DNA from: Macquaria australasica
Lineage: Eukaryota; Chordata; Actinopteri; Centrarchiformes; Percichthyidae
Reading direction: 5' to 3'
Length of the DNA: 64,000 bases
Assembly: GCA_005408345.1 (NCBI GenBank)
Contig: SEMN01000100.1
Location: forward strand, 1,243,501-1,307,500
Shown piece after piece: positions 1-20,271 of this stretch. The notes beneath the pieces are model-generated. The model saw nothing but the letters and a program-made list of their open reading frames with translations. It was not told where the DNA came from and searched no databases. The translations under genes and the position numbers were made by a program. How positions within the stretch are numbered: position 1 is the stretch's first letter; each line of letters opens with the position of its first letter.

Positions 1-285
1 GTAGTCATTTACTGGCAGATGGAGGACGTGACTCATCTTTCCAAGTCAATGTGAACAATAACACGGGTGTCGTAATCTCAACAATTCACACAATCTACAG
101 AACTTCTTTTAAAAATGTTACACCCCACTCCTTCTACTCCCCTGTGAAACAGCCTGAGAAAAACAAAATGAGGTCATTAAATAAAGTGCAGAGATCTTAC
201 AGTCCCCTCTGAACACAGAGTCTACAGAAGCCTGCTCTGGAAGAAGGGGAAATAGACTGACATTTTGTCATAATGGTGGTGCTAC

Positions 286-450
286 AGGAAAGGTCAGGTG
301 ATCACCATAAACATTAGAATTCATCCTCTGGAGGCCATGAATATCCACTGTAAATTTTTATGGAAATGTTCCCATTAGGTTTTGAAAGGTCAGGTAGTCA
401 CCAAAATCATTAGGAATCCTCTGGGGACCATTCATATCTGTGAAAACTTC
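286..450. repeat. Fragments of a dispersed repeat (family A)
   Basis: Two adjacent similar segments, near 286-380 and 386-445, both carry 'gaaaggtcaggt', 'cattag', 'attcatcctctgg' or a close variant, and a 'ccat' phrase. The same phrases occur in longer copies at 43808-44100 (opposite orientation) and 50555-51062. It is an interspersed repeat of unknown class; no terminal repeats or coding capacity are visible. Confidence 0.6.
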
Positions 451-969
451 ATGCAAATGTGGCCAGTACTTGTTGAGATATCTTAATCTTTTTGTCTTTG
501 CAGAAAGGGGAAGGATAAGTGTAAAATCAGCCCGTAACTCCATGTGGTTAAATTCAGTAAATATAAGTGGTTCAATCATGTATGCATGTCACATTAGGTT
601 AAAATGTCTACTTCTAGCTGGAGACTAAACACTTGGGCATCAGGGTGGCAGACTGTAGCTGTTACTCGACGGAAAGGTTTGAGTCCAATGTCAACAGCCA
701 TCGATCCTCCTCCTGTGGCATCTTTGAGTAAAAACACTGAATCCCTACAGGCTCCTGAGTCCACACCCTATAGCTAACCCTGTGCTTGGACATCACTGTA
801 GAGGAGGGCAAGAAAATTAAGTCTCCCTGAGAGGATCAATACAGTTTCACTGGTGAGTTTACAATCCAGTCAGTCATCTCCTGCTGTTATAGAGGTCTCT
901 TTTTCTATGGAAGACCATTTCCACCAGAAAATTTAGAAAAATAGATGAAATGTTAGGCAAGATAAAAAT

Positions 970-1465
970 AAAAATCCTCACGGTAACTTAAAATTATGAG
1001 ATGAAAAGACAAAATCATGGGATAATACAATTTTGACTCATTATTTCATCATTTTGACTTAAAATGATGAAATACTAACTTAAACTTATGAGATGAAAAG
1101 TCACAATTATGAGATACTAAATCAAAATTATGAGATTAAAAGTCAAAATCAAGTGATAGTGCAATTTTGACTCACTATTTTATAATTTTGACCATAAATT
1201 ATGAGATACTAACTTAAAGTTGAGATGAAAAGTCAAAATTCAGAGATACCAAGTCAAATGTATTAAACAGTAAGCAAAGAGTTACGAGACGCTTCAATGT
1301 TCACTCACTATCTCATAAATTTTGAGCAGATGAAAAGTCAGAATTGTGAGATGAAAAGTCAACATAAAGAGACACCAAGTCAAATTTACGAGATGAGAAA
1401 TTTTGAATTACCATCTCATAACGCTGACTTATTACGTCAAAATTTTTGACTTCACGCATAACTTA
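970..1465. repeat. Degenerate tandem array of a ~20-25 bp motif
   Basis: Variants of 'gagatgaaaagtcaaaat' recur many times, for example near 1090, 1135, 1230, 1325 and 1345. The reverse complement ('attttgactcatt', 'attttgac') is interleaved near 1030-1060 and 1170-1190. The array is very AT-rich and contains short inverted repeats. It ends about 250 bp before the eif4g2 promoter. Confidence 0.7.
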
Positions 1466-1649
1466 ACTAGCAGAACTTTTTTTTTTTTACTTTACCTGGC
1501 TTCTATTGTTCCCTCATATCCAACTGTAAGAATAAAAAAAACAAAACAAAAAAACAATTTGATCTTGGGTCGTCGGTAATCCTTGATTTGTCCCGGTACA
1601 TGTCCAAATAAGAGTAAACCCTCTGGGCAGGATACCGGAGAAGATTGTT

Positions 1650-1760
1650 TTCTTCGTGACGTCGGCAGGGTGTGATGATGACGTTTGATACAGCCCCCCC
1701 GCCCCCCCCGCACAAAAGGCGGCTTCCGCGTGACGTAGCCGAGCAGTCAGCGGTCTTTCT
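1650..1760 (+). promoter_or_regulatory. eif4g2: Probable eif4g2 core promoter with CRE-like sites
   Basis: AT-rich DNA gives way to a GC-rich stretch just upstream of the inferred first exon. Three TGACG cores are visible: TGACGTCG at 1657-1664, TGACG at 1679-1683 and TGACGTAG at 1731-1738. A C-rich tract lies at about 1692-1710. No TATA box is seen. A pyrimidine run 'ctttcttc' at 1755-1762 could be a TOP-like transcription start. CREB/ATF binding is inferred from the motifs only. Confidence 0.5.
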
Positions 1761-1918
1761 TCACTGTGGCCGACAGCTGCCGCCGCTGATCCGTCGTGTT
1801 TCTGCCGTTTTAACGAATATTACCGAGCCTTTTTGAGCTCTCTCTTTTCTGTCCAGTTTTTATTCTTTCACCTCTTTGTCGACAAGAAAACAATTACACT
1901 GACGGTCCCTTTGTAAAG
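1755..1918 (+). other. eif4g2: eif4g2 exon 1 (5' UTR)
   Basis: The exon ends at 'ttgtaaag' followed by the consensus donor gtaagctg (donor at 1919). The next exon, 2998-3103, begins after 'cttccag' and contains the GTG start at 3063. The joined leader (1755-1918 plus 2998-3062) contains no ATG. The 5' boundary is an estimate from base composition. Confidence 0.6.
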
Positions 1919-3062
1919 GTAAGCTGTGTCGGCGTCTGCCTGGCTAACGTTAGCTAACTGCCCGGTCTAGTAGGAAGTTCGTCTTAACGTGATTATGTGA
2001 TTAAACGAAGCGGTGAGACGCCAATGTGGAGTTTGGAGTTTAGCGTTAGCTGAGCTCGTTGACATAAAATAAAAAAAGTTGAGCTGAACAGGTTTTATGT
2101 TCAGGAAAAGCTGGACGGGTTTCCAGGAGTTGTTTACAGCTCGTTAGCCGTTAGCTTACCGGCGGCCTTCGGAACAAAACCCCGTCAGATGTCGCTGTGT
2201 TTGGACATCCGGTGTCTGAACAAAGACCTCGTAAAATAAGCCGATGGGGGTTTCTTCTTGGTTTACATTAAAATCCTTTTTATATCTGAATTCATACTGG
2301 ATTATAGGGGGGGAAACGACGAACTACATGACTGGACCACGGGGTTTGAACACCGTGTTTTAGCTGTTTTTGGGGTAAATCTCCTTATAACTATTAAGGG
2401 GATAATTAGTAGGATCCACTTAACGTTGCTTACGAGTATATCGAAAAGTGTTTCGCTATTTTATTTATATCCAAGATGGATCGGGTTAAAATCGCCGTAA
2501 CGTTGGATCCGGATCATTTCAACAAGGCACATGTAATCCGGGTCTTGCGTCGAAATCGGGTCCCCCCCCCTCCGATACCGTTTCCTGTGGAACTGTCCTC
2601 CGTGATTTGGGGTTAGGTTAGATGAGATAAGACGGGTGCCTTGGGTTAACGTTAGATTACAGTCAGGAGTCACGGGAGACGCCTGGGTTTGGGTTCAGGG
2701 TCGGGTCGAGGTATTGAGAAACAGACGTCGACGCCGTCAACGTAGTGCGCTAGCGTGCTAGGCGATGCTAGCTGACCCAGTTTCGCATTCACTTGTACGG
2801 ACACGTGTAGGCGATCGTGTGCTTAACAGTTTGGCTGGATTCCGCTAATCGGTTAATTAAAAACGAACCGCACTGCGTCGGATGTTGTTATCGCTTGGTT
2901 GTAAAGTGCGTGATGGCCGTCAAAGTGTGTCGGTCTGCATTTTACAGCCACTAGCCGTCAATCTAATGTGTCGCCGTGTGTTTGTCTCGTCTTCCAGGTC
3001 GGTCTTTCCTGCCCCTCTCCCAGAACATTATTCTTTTCAGATATTCTTTGTCAAGCCGCCAA

Positions 3063-6000
3063 AGTGGAGAGTGTCGTTGCACCAGGGGGTCCTTCTCGTT
3101 TCAGGTATTAAAACATTACCCAGTCGCTCTTGGCCTATTTATATTGAAACCCCTCTTAAACGGCTCACATAAAGGTTCAGGCTCACATTTCCTTAATTTA
3201 AGTTAAAACTATTTTTCCTTTTTTTTTTTTTTTTTGTATCACAGTGTAGGGGGAGGAGGTGGGGGTGCACCTCAGCACTGTCCCAAGACTGTCGGCAACA
3301 GGTGATTTTCCAAATTTTCCTTTCACATGGAACACCTAGTAACTAATCTTTATTACATATTAAATCCATTAGCCTCTCCACAGGTTTACATTGTATTATT
3401 TATTTCATTTTTTTTAACATTAACACATCTGTGGAAAAGAGGTGTCTCTAATAAGTGGCTTCTTCAGCCTCTGAATATACTGGTATATGGCTCTACACCC
3501 TGATAGGACGGATGGTGGTTGCCTGTTTTGTAGGATGGAGCCTCTCATTTGAAAAAAAATATTCTACACTTGAAATTTCATGACCTTCCACCACTTTAGC
3601 AGTGGTTCAGGTTGACTCAGTGTTGCCATCATCAATATTTTGATACAAGAACAGCATCTAAATGGGGGGATTTCATTGTGTTTCTCAAATGAGTCATATA
3701 CCAACACATGTCATGTAATGGTCACAGTTGTTTATCTTTTTAGGTGGGAACAACATATTTGCAATTTGTGGCTGAAACAGACACCCCACAATAAGTCAGT
3801 TTGTTGCACCTGACGGCAAACCTTACTGGTCAAAAATATGTTAAACAACCAGAATACAAACATTTCAAGATAATTTATTACATCTGAATTATTGCTAAAT
3901 AGTAGAGCAGCAGATGGTTTCACATGGTGAAAATGTGACTACAATCTCTGGAAAAACTTGCTTTTTCTTCCATGGTCACTGCTGTGCGGTGACTAAAATC
4001 TGTTTGGTTATCAAATTCCATTTTAGTGGCATTGCTGTAAGGCGTAACCAGGCCTTTGTAACTCAACCACCATGGATCAGGGCTAGATACCTGTCATGTA
4101 CGGCTGTGTTTTCCTGATAAATATTTCTGTATTGTAACATTGGCTTTGTTTTGTGTCCGTTACAGCGAGTTCCTGGGGAAAACCCCAGGTTCTGGCGTTG
4201 AGAGATGGTTACCTTCTCGAAGCACTAGACGAGATGCCAACTCCTCCAACGAGAAAGGGCAAAATGATGCAATCTTCAGGAAAGTGAGAGGGTAAGTTTC
4301 CATTTAAATTCATATTGACTTCAGATACACAAGCCTTATAAAATTCTTGCACAGTATTTAAATTGTAATATAGGTCCTGAATATGCCATTGGAGATTAGT
4401 TGATGGTGATTTTGTCTTTTAACCTCTTGTCCTTTCTCCTCTTCATTAGCATACTTAATAAGCTGACCCCTGAGAAGTTTGACAAACTATGCCTGGAGCT
4501 CCTCAATGTGGGTGTAGATTCAAAACTGGTCTTAAAAGGAACCATCTTGTTGGTATGTATTCTCTTTAACTGTGCTTATGTCTTATTCCTATAACCTGCT
4601 GAAATAGGCACATCATTTATTTTCTATTTCTTTCTCTTTAGATTGTTGACAAAGCCCTCGAAGAGCCCAAGTATAGCCAGTTATACGCTCAACTATGTCT
4701 ACGCCTGGCAGAGGATGCACCAAACTTTGAAGGCCCTTCAACAGAAAATCAAGCAACACAAAAGCAGAATACTGTAAGTTTTTTAGCAATATGATTTGCA
4801 CAAGATTATGGTCTCCCTTTACTACTTTTTGCTATTTTATGTCTGGATTTTGAACAAATTCTCTTTAACAGACCTTCAGAAGGCTTCTGATTTCCAAGCT
4901 TCAAGATGAGTTTGAGAACCGTGCCAGAAATGTTGAACGTAAGTGAATTACATTTGATACACGTGGTCGGTTACAAAATACATTTGGTCGTGTCTCTGAT
5001 GCATTTTTCCTTATTTTCCACTTTCTTTTTTTCCCCTGTAGTCTTTGACAAACAAGACAACCCACTCACCTCTGAGGAGGAGGAGCAGCGTGCAATTGCA
5101 AAGATCAAGATGCTGGGCAACATCAAATTCATTGGGGAACTTGGCAAACTCAACCTTATCCACGAATCTATCCTTCATAAGTGCATCAAAACAGTAAGTT
5201 CAGTTGAACAACATTCACGTGGTTAGGTGTAATCGTAAACCTTATTTGTTTTCTTAACTTGTGTGATCCCTAAATCAGATTAAGTTGCCAGTCTGACAGC
5301 ATCCTGCCAGAGAAATGCCACAAGTCACCTCAACAGTTGTGGATGAAATCAAAGTAGATTATATTAAATATTTCTTATTTCTTTTTCAGCTTTTGGAGAA
5401 GAAGAAGAGAGTCCAACTTAAGGATATGGGTGAAGATTTGGAATGCCTCTGTCAGATAATGAAAACAGTGGGACCTAAACTTGATCATGAAAAGGCTAAA
5501 GTGAGTATATGGAAAACAGCCAAATAATAGTCTTGTCTTAAAATCCCGTAGTTCCATTAAATAACAAATAAATTGTCCTTCCAGTCTTTGATGGATCAGT
5601 ACTTTAGCCGCATGCGATCCTTGACGAACAACGATGAACTGCCAGCTAGGATTCGTTTCCTGCTGCAGAACACAGTGGAGCTGCGAGACAACAACTGGGC
5701 GCCTCGCAAAGCTTATGTTGACAACGGACCAAAGACGATCAACCAGGTTCGTCGGGATGCAGTAAAGGTTAGTCTACCTGCTCCACTTTGGGATCCACTG
5801 TCTGTTCATTGATCACGGACTGTGTAAGCTACGCAATAATATTAGTGTCCTGGTCTAGCAGTCCATAATCGGCATGTATCCTTAGATTCTGACTGGAGTC
5901 TGATTGTTCTTTGCAGGATTTGGGTGTTTTTATTCCACCTCCAACTGATGGAATGAGGCATGACTTCTTCATGGAAAACTCCTCCTTCCTGCCAACAAGG

Positions 6001-9000
6001 ATCAAGTTTGACAGGGAGACTCTTGGTGGGCTTGCTGATATGTTCGGACAAATGCCTGGTACGTCCCAGCTTTACCCCCTGAGTGATGAGAGTTGCACTA
6101 CCGCCTTTACACATTAATATGGATTGATTCTTTCTAGCAATGTTTTAATGTTTGTTGTCTTGTTTTGGGTAGGAAGTGGCATTGGTACGGGCCCAGGGGT
6201 CATTCAGGACCACTATTCCCCTACCATGGGACGTCATCGCTCAAACCCAATCTACAATGGCCACATTGGAAATGGCAACGGTTCACACCAGCCTCAGTTT
6301 GAAGCAGGAAGCAAACCATTCATTAAAACAAACCAGGTACATGCATTACATCTACAGTGTAATTTTTCAGTACTTTGTAATGGTCTAGTAAGTCGTCATT
6401 CCTAATTATAAATCTGTGGAATCTCTTTTTAAAGGGCCAGAATTCACCAGTTTTCAACCATAAACAGAATCACTCAGTGCAGATGCAGTCTAAGGATATG
6501 GCTCCACGATTCAGCAAGAAAGGGAAGCTCAATGCTGAAGAGGTACAACTGTATACATTCATAAACTAAGATTAGTCAAGTCAATTTTATTAATATAGCC
6601 CAGTATCACAAATTGGCCTCAAGGGGCTTTACAATCTGTACACAACTCCCAAAAAGACCTTTTTAACGGGGGGGAAAATGGAAGAAACCTCAGGAAGAGC
6701 AACAGAGGAGGGATCCCTCTCCCTGGACGGACAGACATGCAATAGATGTCTTGTGTACAGAATAGTCCAACATAGTAAAATTACAGTATGGACCATCAGG
6801 ATGATAAATTTAAAGATTAATTGTAAACGTATGAAGAATGGATCCGGGAGGGCGCTGAGCAACTTCAGGTGTCGCCAAACAGATAGGACCTGAGATCGTT
6901 GGTTTGTTTTAGCTTCTTGAGTTGTGTATGTTGGGAGCAGCCTGGGCTCCATTTTAAATGAATCCTACTGTTTCAGATGGATTATGTTTGCTGTTTTCAC
7001 CCCTCTAGATCAGCCTGAGGCCAGCACAGTCCTTCATCTTGAATAAAAAACAAGTGCCGAAGCTGCAGCCACAGATGACTATGATTCCTCCAAGTGCCCA
7101 AGGTTCCCCACTAGGACAGGTAATATTTTTACATCTGAAACTGATATGTTGAACTGATACGGTAATCCCAGGTTGCAGGGAACATGTATTCATTTGTCTT
7201 TCTTTGTTTAGTCTCCACAGCTTGGCCTGAAAACCAATCCTCCTCCAATTCAGGAAAAACCTGCAAAGTCCATTAAAAAAGCTCCTCCCACAAAGGAAGA
7301 GTTCCGCAAAATGACGGTAAGTTTCTCCCACTCTGTGCTTTTCTTTTTGCACTATACTGTATGTCTGGCATACTATATCTTACTGTCGTTCCTTTTTAGG
7401 AGACAATGGTGGCAGATTACCTGAACAGCAAGAACACCGATGAGGCAGTGAATACTGTGAGGGAGATGAAGGCTCCAAAGCACTTTTTGTCTGAGATGCT
7501 GAACAAGATTGTGGTCTATACCCTTGACCGTTCAGATGAGGATAAGGAACATGCAAGCACCCTGATCCAGGCACTCTGCACCGAGGGCCTTGCCACTGGT
7601 GAAAACCTAATGCAGGTGAGAGTTGGTAACCCATGTTTTTTTTAAATGAATCGGAACATACACTACTCAGAATGTGTGTTTTTATACAATCTGAATATCA
7701 AACTGTTATTCAGCACTAACTGTTTTTTTTTTTTGTTTTTTTTGGTAGGCCTTTTTGAGTGTTCTGGACCAGTGTCCCAAGATTGAGGAAGAAGTCCCAC
7801 TGGTGAAGTCCTTCCTGGCTCAGTTTGCAGCACGTGCGATCGTTGCTGACCTGGTCAGCATTGCAGATTTGGCCCATCACCTGGAGAATGGTACACATTT
7901 CCCACTGTTCTTGCTGTGCCTGCAGCAGATGGTCAAACTGAAGGACCGTGAGTGGCTGACTGACCTGTTCCAGCAGAGCAAGGTCAACATGCAGAAGATG
8001 CTACCTGGTATGTCCAAACCTACTCTGATCATATGTTTATACTTAATGTCATTAGTTTGGCTCTTAGGTCATTTTGTATAGAGAAGCAGATTTGAAAAGT
8101 TCAGTTTCCAATCATACAGTTCAAAGAAAATGAATGAACCTCATGGAGTTTTCATTTCAAGAGTCTTCTGCTACCACTAATGGGTATTTTTTTATTATTT
8201 TTTTTTATATACACTCGTAGAAATTGACCAGAACAAGGACAGGATGCTGGAGATTCTGGAGGGCAAAGGTCTCAGCTTTTTGTTCCCTCTGATGAAACTG
8301 GAGAAGGAGCTGCTGAAGCAGATCAAAGTAGATCCCTCTCCACAGTCCATCTACAAGTGGATCAAAGACAACATCTCTCCTAAACTCCACACCGACAAAG
8401 GCTTTGTCAACATCCTCATGACCAGGTACAGCAGTGGACAATGTTTCTAATGGTGACATCAATCTCTGCTGATAAAATATACTTGTTTTATCAGCCAATG
8501 CTTTGTTGTTTAATCGAACCCCAAACAATATATTGATTGCACTCATCTGCCAGCTTCTTGCAGTACATTGCTTATGAGATCAACCCTGACGACGATGAAG
8601 AGCAGCTCGCATCCCCCACTAAGGAGCAGCTGGATGAGGAGAAGCAGCAGCTGCTGTCTTTCAAGCCAGTGATGCAGAAGTTCCTACACGATCACGTCGA
8701 CCTACAAGTCGGTGCGCTGTATGCTCTGCAGGTCCACTGCAATGCCAAGGGATTCCCCAAAGGTATGTACACACACTTGTTGTTCACTGTAGCAGCTGAG
8801 GTCCAAGTCGGAGAGTATTCAGTTTTGGCGCAGAAGCTTAATGGTTGCACTCCTTTTCCAGGCATGTTGCTGCGCTACTTTGTGAACTTTTATGACATGG
8901 AAATAATTGAAGAAGAAGCCTTCCTTTCATGGAAAGAAGATGTCACCCAAGAATATCCAGGGAAGGGGAAAGCATTATTTCAGGTAATTTTATGTACATT

Positions 9001-9586
9001 GCTTATAAGTATTTCTGTCTGTTTGTACAACTTTTCAATTTGCTCCCTGACGAACCGCACCATTACGTGTTTACATGCCCACTACTATCCTGGTTGTGAT
9101 CAGATTTTTAGAGTATGTAGACATCATATCCTTGATTTCAGAAACCTGGATAAGTCCTTTTTTATACTGGAAATGCTAACTGAGATACTGTGCATGTAAA
9201 TGCCTTATCCAGGTCTCTGATTGTTCCCTGATGGTACAGAAATTAGTGGCTGAGATGTTCAATCAAGACACACCTGTACACAGATGATCAGAAACCTAGT
9301 TATGATCATGTGTACAGGGATATGAATAACCAGGTTTCTCAAGTTACATGTAAATAAGATCAAAACCAGGATAATACTCAAAACTGGGCTAATGTGCATG
9401 TAAATGTACATTGTCTGAAGCTGCCCTTAAATTTGAAGCCCATTTTTGTGTTGTCCTCCCATATAGTGATTAGTCCATCATAAATAACTGCCTAATGGAG
9501 ACATTGTGTTTATGGTGCAGGTGAACCAGTGGCTGACCTGGCTGGAGACTGCAGAAGAAGAGGAGTCAGAGGGTGAAGATTACTGA
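3063..9586 (+). CDS. eif4g2: Eukaryotic translation initiation factor 4 gamma 2 (DAP5/NAT1/p97)
   Basis: DAP5 is an eIF4G-like cytoplasmic scaffold for cap-independent or alternative cap-dependent initiation. It binds eIF4A and eIF3 but lacks the eIF4E- and PABP-binding N-terminus. Coding exons: 3063-3103, 3245-3301, 4166-4291, 4450-4552, 4642-4773, 4872-4938, 5042-5193, 5390-5500, 5585-5767, 5917-6058, 6173-6336, 6435-6542, 7009-7119, 7212-7316, 7400-7615, 7749-8007, 8221-8425, 8554-8762, 8862-8983, 9521-9586. All phases agree and total 2679 nt, giving 892 aa (human 907). Translation begins at GTG, reading VESVVAPGGPSRF, close to human VESAIAEGGASRF. MIF4G spans about 68-305 (AIFRKVRGILNKLTPEKF), MA3 about 530-655, and W2 about 690-892, ending in acidic EEEESEGEDY. 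The middle segment (GIGTGPGVIQD, PPRFSKKG-like) is low-complexity, as in orthologues. No break or missing domain is seen. Confidence 0.97.
6573..6880. repeat. Dispersed SINE-like repeat in eif4g2 intron (family B)
   Basis: The element starts with 'agtcaagtcaattttatt', followed by 'atagcccagtatcacaa', 'ggcctcaaggggctttac' and 'cctcaggaagagcaacagag', phrases familiar from interspersed repeats of percomorph genomes. The short tandem CTTGA/TCAAG end resembles the tail of LINE-mobilised elements. A tail fragment in the opposite orientation lies at 39118-39190. There is no coding capacity. The right boundary is approximate. Confidence 0.65.
9060..9412. repeat. MITE-like element in the last eif4g2 intron
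   Basis: The two ends are imperfect inverted copies: the left has 'gtttacatgcccactac' then 'tatcctggttgtgatc', and the right has 'gatcaaaaccaggata' then 'gcatgtaaatg'. Internal copies of 'catgtaaatgcc' and 'ccaggt' add further symmetry. It looks like a non-autonomous DNA element. Target duplications could not be fixed by eye. Confidence 0.5.
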
Positions 9587-10685
9587 GGAACAGGCCAAAG
9601 CCATGTGTTACCAGGATGCAATGAATGATTTGTTTTACATTATCATTTTTTTTTGGTCTCCATATGACCTTCCCTGTCTCAGCCTAACCCCTTCCCTCTC
9701 TTGTTTATATTTTCCAACCACTGTTACAGTTCATTCCACTATGAAATGTTTCGCCAGATCAAGCCAGCACCCACCACCATCTTGTTGTATTTATGCTTTT
9801 TTTTTCTCATTTTCAATCTAATTTGATGTCCAACAGCAGGTGTTTTAGACATTTCAGGTTTTCTTTAGCAGTAGGCAGTATTGGGCAGGAAACTGTACCA
9901 GCACAAAAACCTGACCCATTTTATCACCTTTTACATCTGGTAGGAGTCACCAAGTGCTGCCCTAACTATTTACTTAAAAACTGTTTACAAAAGAGAAAAA
10001 AGGCTCTAGACGTACTGCAAAGAGACTTTTCTCGTTGTTTTATCTGCATTTGTTAATCAGTTTTTAGATGCACTTTGCTCAATATCATGAGTCGTTGCAA
10101 TGGTAAGATACACTTTCCTTGATTTGTTGAAACAATCCTAAGTTGCGTTTTTTTTGGCTGCCATAATTATAATGGTTTTCTTGTGCTTGAAAGCAGACCA
10201 TTTTGTCTGAAGATTCAATCATAACAATCTGGATTTGACTATCTAACAATAATGGCCTGTTTTATTTGCACAGTGATTTCAGTTACCCACTTGTAGTAAA
10301 ATGGATCAAGAGCTTTTTTTTTTTTTTTTTTTTATGTACAAAACTTTTGTGCTGTTAAGAATGAATCTGTGTGGCCTTTTTTTAATTTATCAGTTCATAT
10401 GGATATACCTCTAATGTATCTCGGACTATACTTGAATGTCTCGGTTTCAACGTTGAGACAGCCAAAGCTTAGTTTCCTGTGCTACAGTTGTATTTTATGT
10501 CTGTTTGCCATATTTGTCAAGTTTTTAAATGGTCTTTTTATCTTCATGAAATTATTAAAAAAAAAAAAGTGCTGTATGTGTACACTTAAACCTTCTTTAG
10601 GAGTTTCACTGTAATGTTAAGTGCAAAGAGGTGAGTGTACAACTACAGATCAACCTTGAATAAAGTTTAACAGTTTGTCCTGAGT
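9587..10685 (+). other. eif4g2: eif4g2 3' UTR
   Basis: About 1.1 kb of AT-rich non-coding sequence follows the TGA stop (9584-9586). It includes poly(T) near 10314-10333. It ends shortly after AATAAA at 10659-10664. Open frames inside it have no recognisable product. Confidence 0.75.
10659..10664 (+). terminator. eif4g2: eif4g2 polyadenylation signal AATAAA
   Basis: A canonical AATAAA is followed by a T/G-rich stretch ('gtttgtcctgagttttt'). It is the best-placed signal downstream of the eif4g2 stop codon. Cleavage is expected about 15-25 nt later. Confidence 0.7.
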
Positions 10686-10689
10686 TTTT

Positions 10690-11470
10690 ACTGGCCTGTC
10701 TTGGAAACTTTGGTTACAACATGAGTAATTACTTACTTTCCGGTATCACAAAACCATGGGGGGGGACTCAGTTCACTACATTTGTTACAGAAGTCTGAGA
10801 TTGTTTAGGTGATCTACCCTTTTGTGAGACCTAACAAATAGACTTCCTACAAGACTGCACACTTTTTTGGTTAATCAGGTTAGGCTTGAATAACAGGCTG
10901 CTTGGCTGTAATAAATGCAGAACACGGAGAGCTGCTCATTTAAACTTTGGTACATTTGGAACAGAAATGCTCAGTATGTACTGAGGTTAGTCACGCTTGT
11001 AAAACTGATAATTGACTTGATATTAATTTTAAAGTTTTTGTTGGTCTTCGAGCTGTATCACCAAACCTCCCATTTCATTGATTGTAGTTATGAATGGAAT
11101 CCATGTTGCTGTTATATGGAGGGAAATTTCCTCATTAAGAGCCAATTGCAACAACTTTCAACTAGTTGCAGACTGAAATCAAGAGATTATGTCAACTTCA
11201 GGATCATGTTTGCAGTGAAGTTTTAAGACAAATTATCAAAATGTCCTAAATTAAGGAAACTGATTTGTTTGTTGCGATAGACGCTGTAGTGGAACAGCAC
11301 AGCCACCTTTTTTACTTCCAGCTTATTTATAGTGACATTTCAAAAAGTTAAGAATCATTACATTGCCATCATCACAGTAAAGTTGACAGTATTTTTCTAT
11401 CTGGTCAATGTTAGTATGATACAGGAGCAGAACGTAACAATCCACACCTTACACAATTCTTTGTTTTCTC
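10690..11470. other. Intergenic spacer between convergent eif4g2 and ctr9
   Basis: About 0.8 kb separates the eif4g2 3' end from the inferred ctr9 3' end. It contains a G7 run at 10759-10765. The open frame at 10915-11226 resembles no family and has no splice or codon support. No RNA gene or mobile element was recognised. Confidence 0.55.
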
Positions 11471-11478
11471 TTTTTTTT

Positions 11479-11484
11479 TTTATT
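11479..11484 (-). terminator. ctr9: Candidate ctr9 polyadenylation signal
   Basis: The + strand TTTATT is AATAAA on the - strand, about 350 nt beyond the ctr9 stop. It adjoins a T-run (A-run in the transcript), so internal priming could confuse cDNA evidence. No other canonical signal was noticed between here and the stop. Confidence 0.45.
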
Positions 11485-11831
11485 TGACATTTTGTTGAAG
11501 CATCTTGCCATTTTTGGGTCAGTGTCTTGTCTTACTTACTTTTCTCCAAGATAGAAAATAGATGTTTACACCTTTTAGTTCACATCAAACCATCTGATCT
11601 GTCTTTAACAAAACATCTTTAACAAAACACAGCATCTGTGAAAAGACATTTCCAGTAAGACGTGAGGAATACACCATTAATGCTGTGCCAAAAAAAAAAA
11701 CTACACTTTTCTAGGCTCTAATTCCAAGATATACGGACAGAAATCCCTGCTTTTAATAGAAAATAAAAATGCAGATGTGGAGAGTTTTCTCAGCATTACA
11801 TGGGACAAGTCTGTGAGGAAGATTTGAAGAT

Positions 11832-20271
<8,440 letters not shown>

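Larger units (their letters stand above)
1..1650. other. Intergenic region upstream of eif4g2, repeat-rich
   Basis: No exon-like coding structure was found here. Positions 286-450 hold two head-to-tail fragments of a dispersed repeat (phrases such as 'attcatcctctgg' and 'ggaccat') that recurs at 43.8-44.1 kb and 50.6-51.1 kb. Positions 970-1465 hold a degenerate tandem array, listed separately. The short open frames in this stretch have no family resemblance and are probably noise. Confidence 0.6.

Noticed and set aside
5194..8220. A C/D-box snoRNA in an eif4g2 intron (human EIF4G2 hosts SNORD97)
   Set aside because: A GTGATGA word at about 6082 lacks a D box and terminal stem downstream; no convincing C/D or H/ACA layout was found in any intron.
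10915..11226. 103-residue open frame between eif4g2 and ctr9
   Set aside because: AT-rich, no domain, no promoter or poly(A) context of its own.
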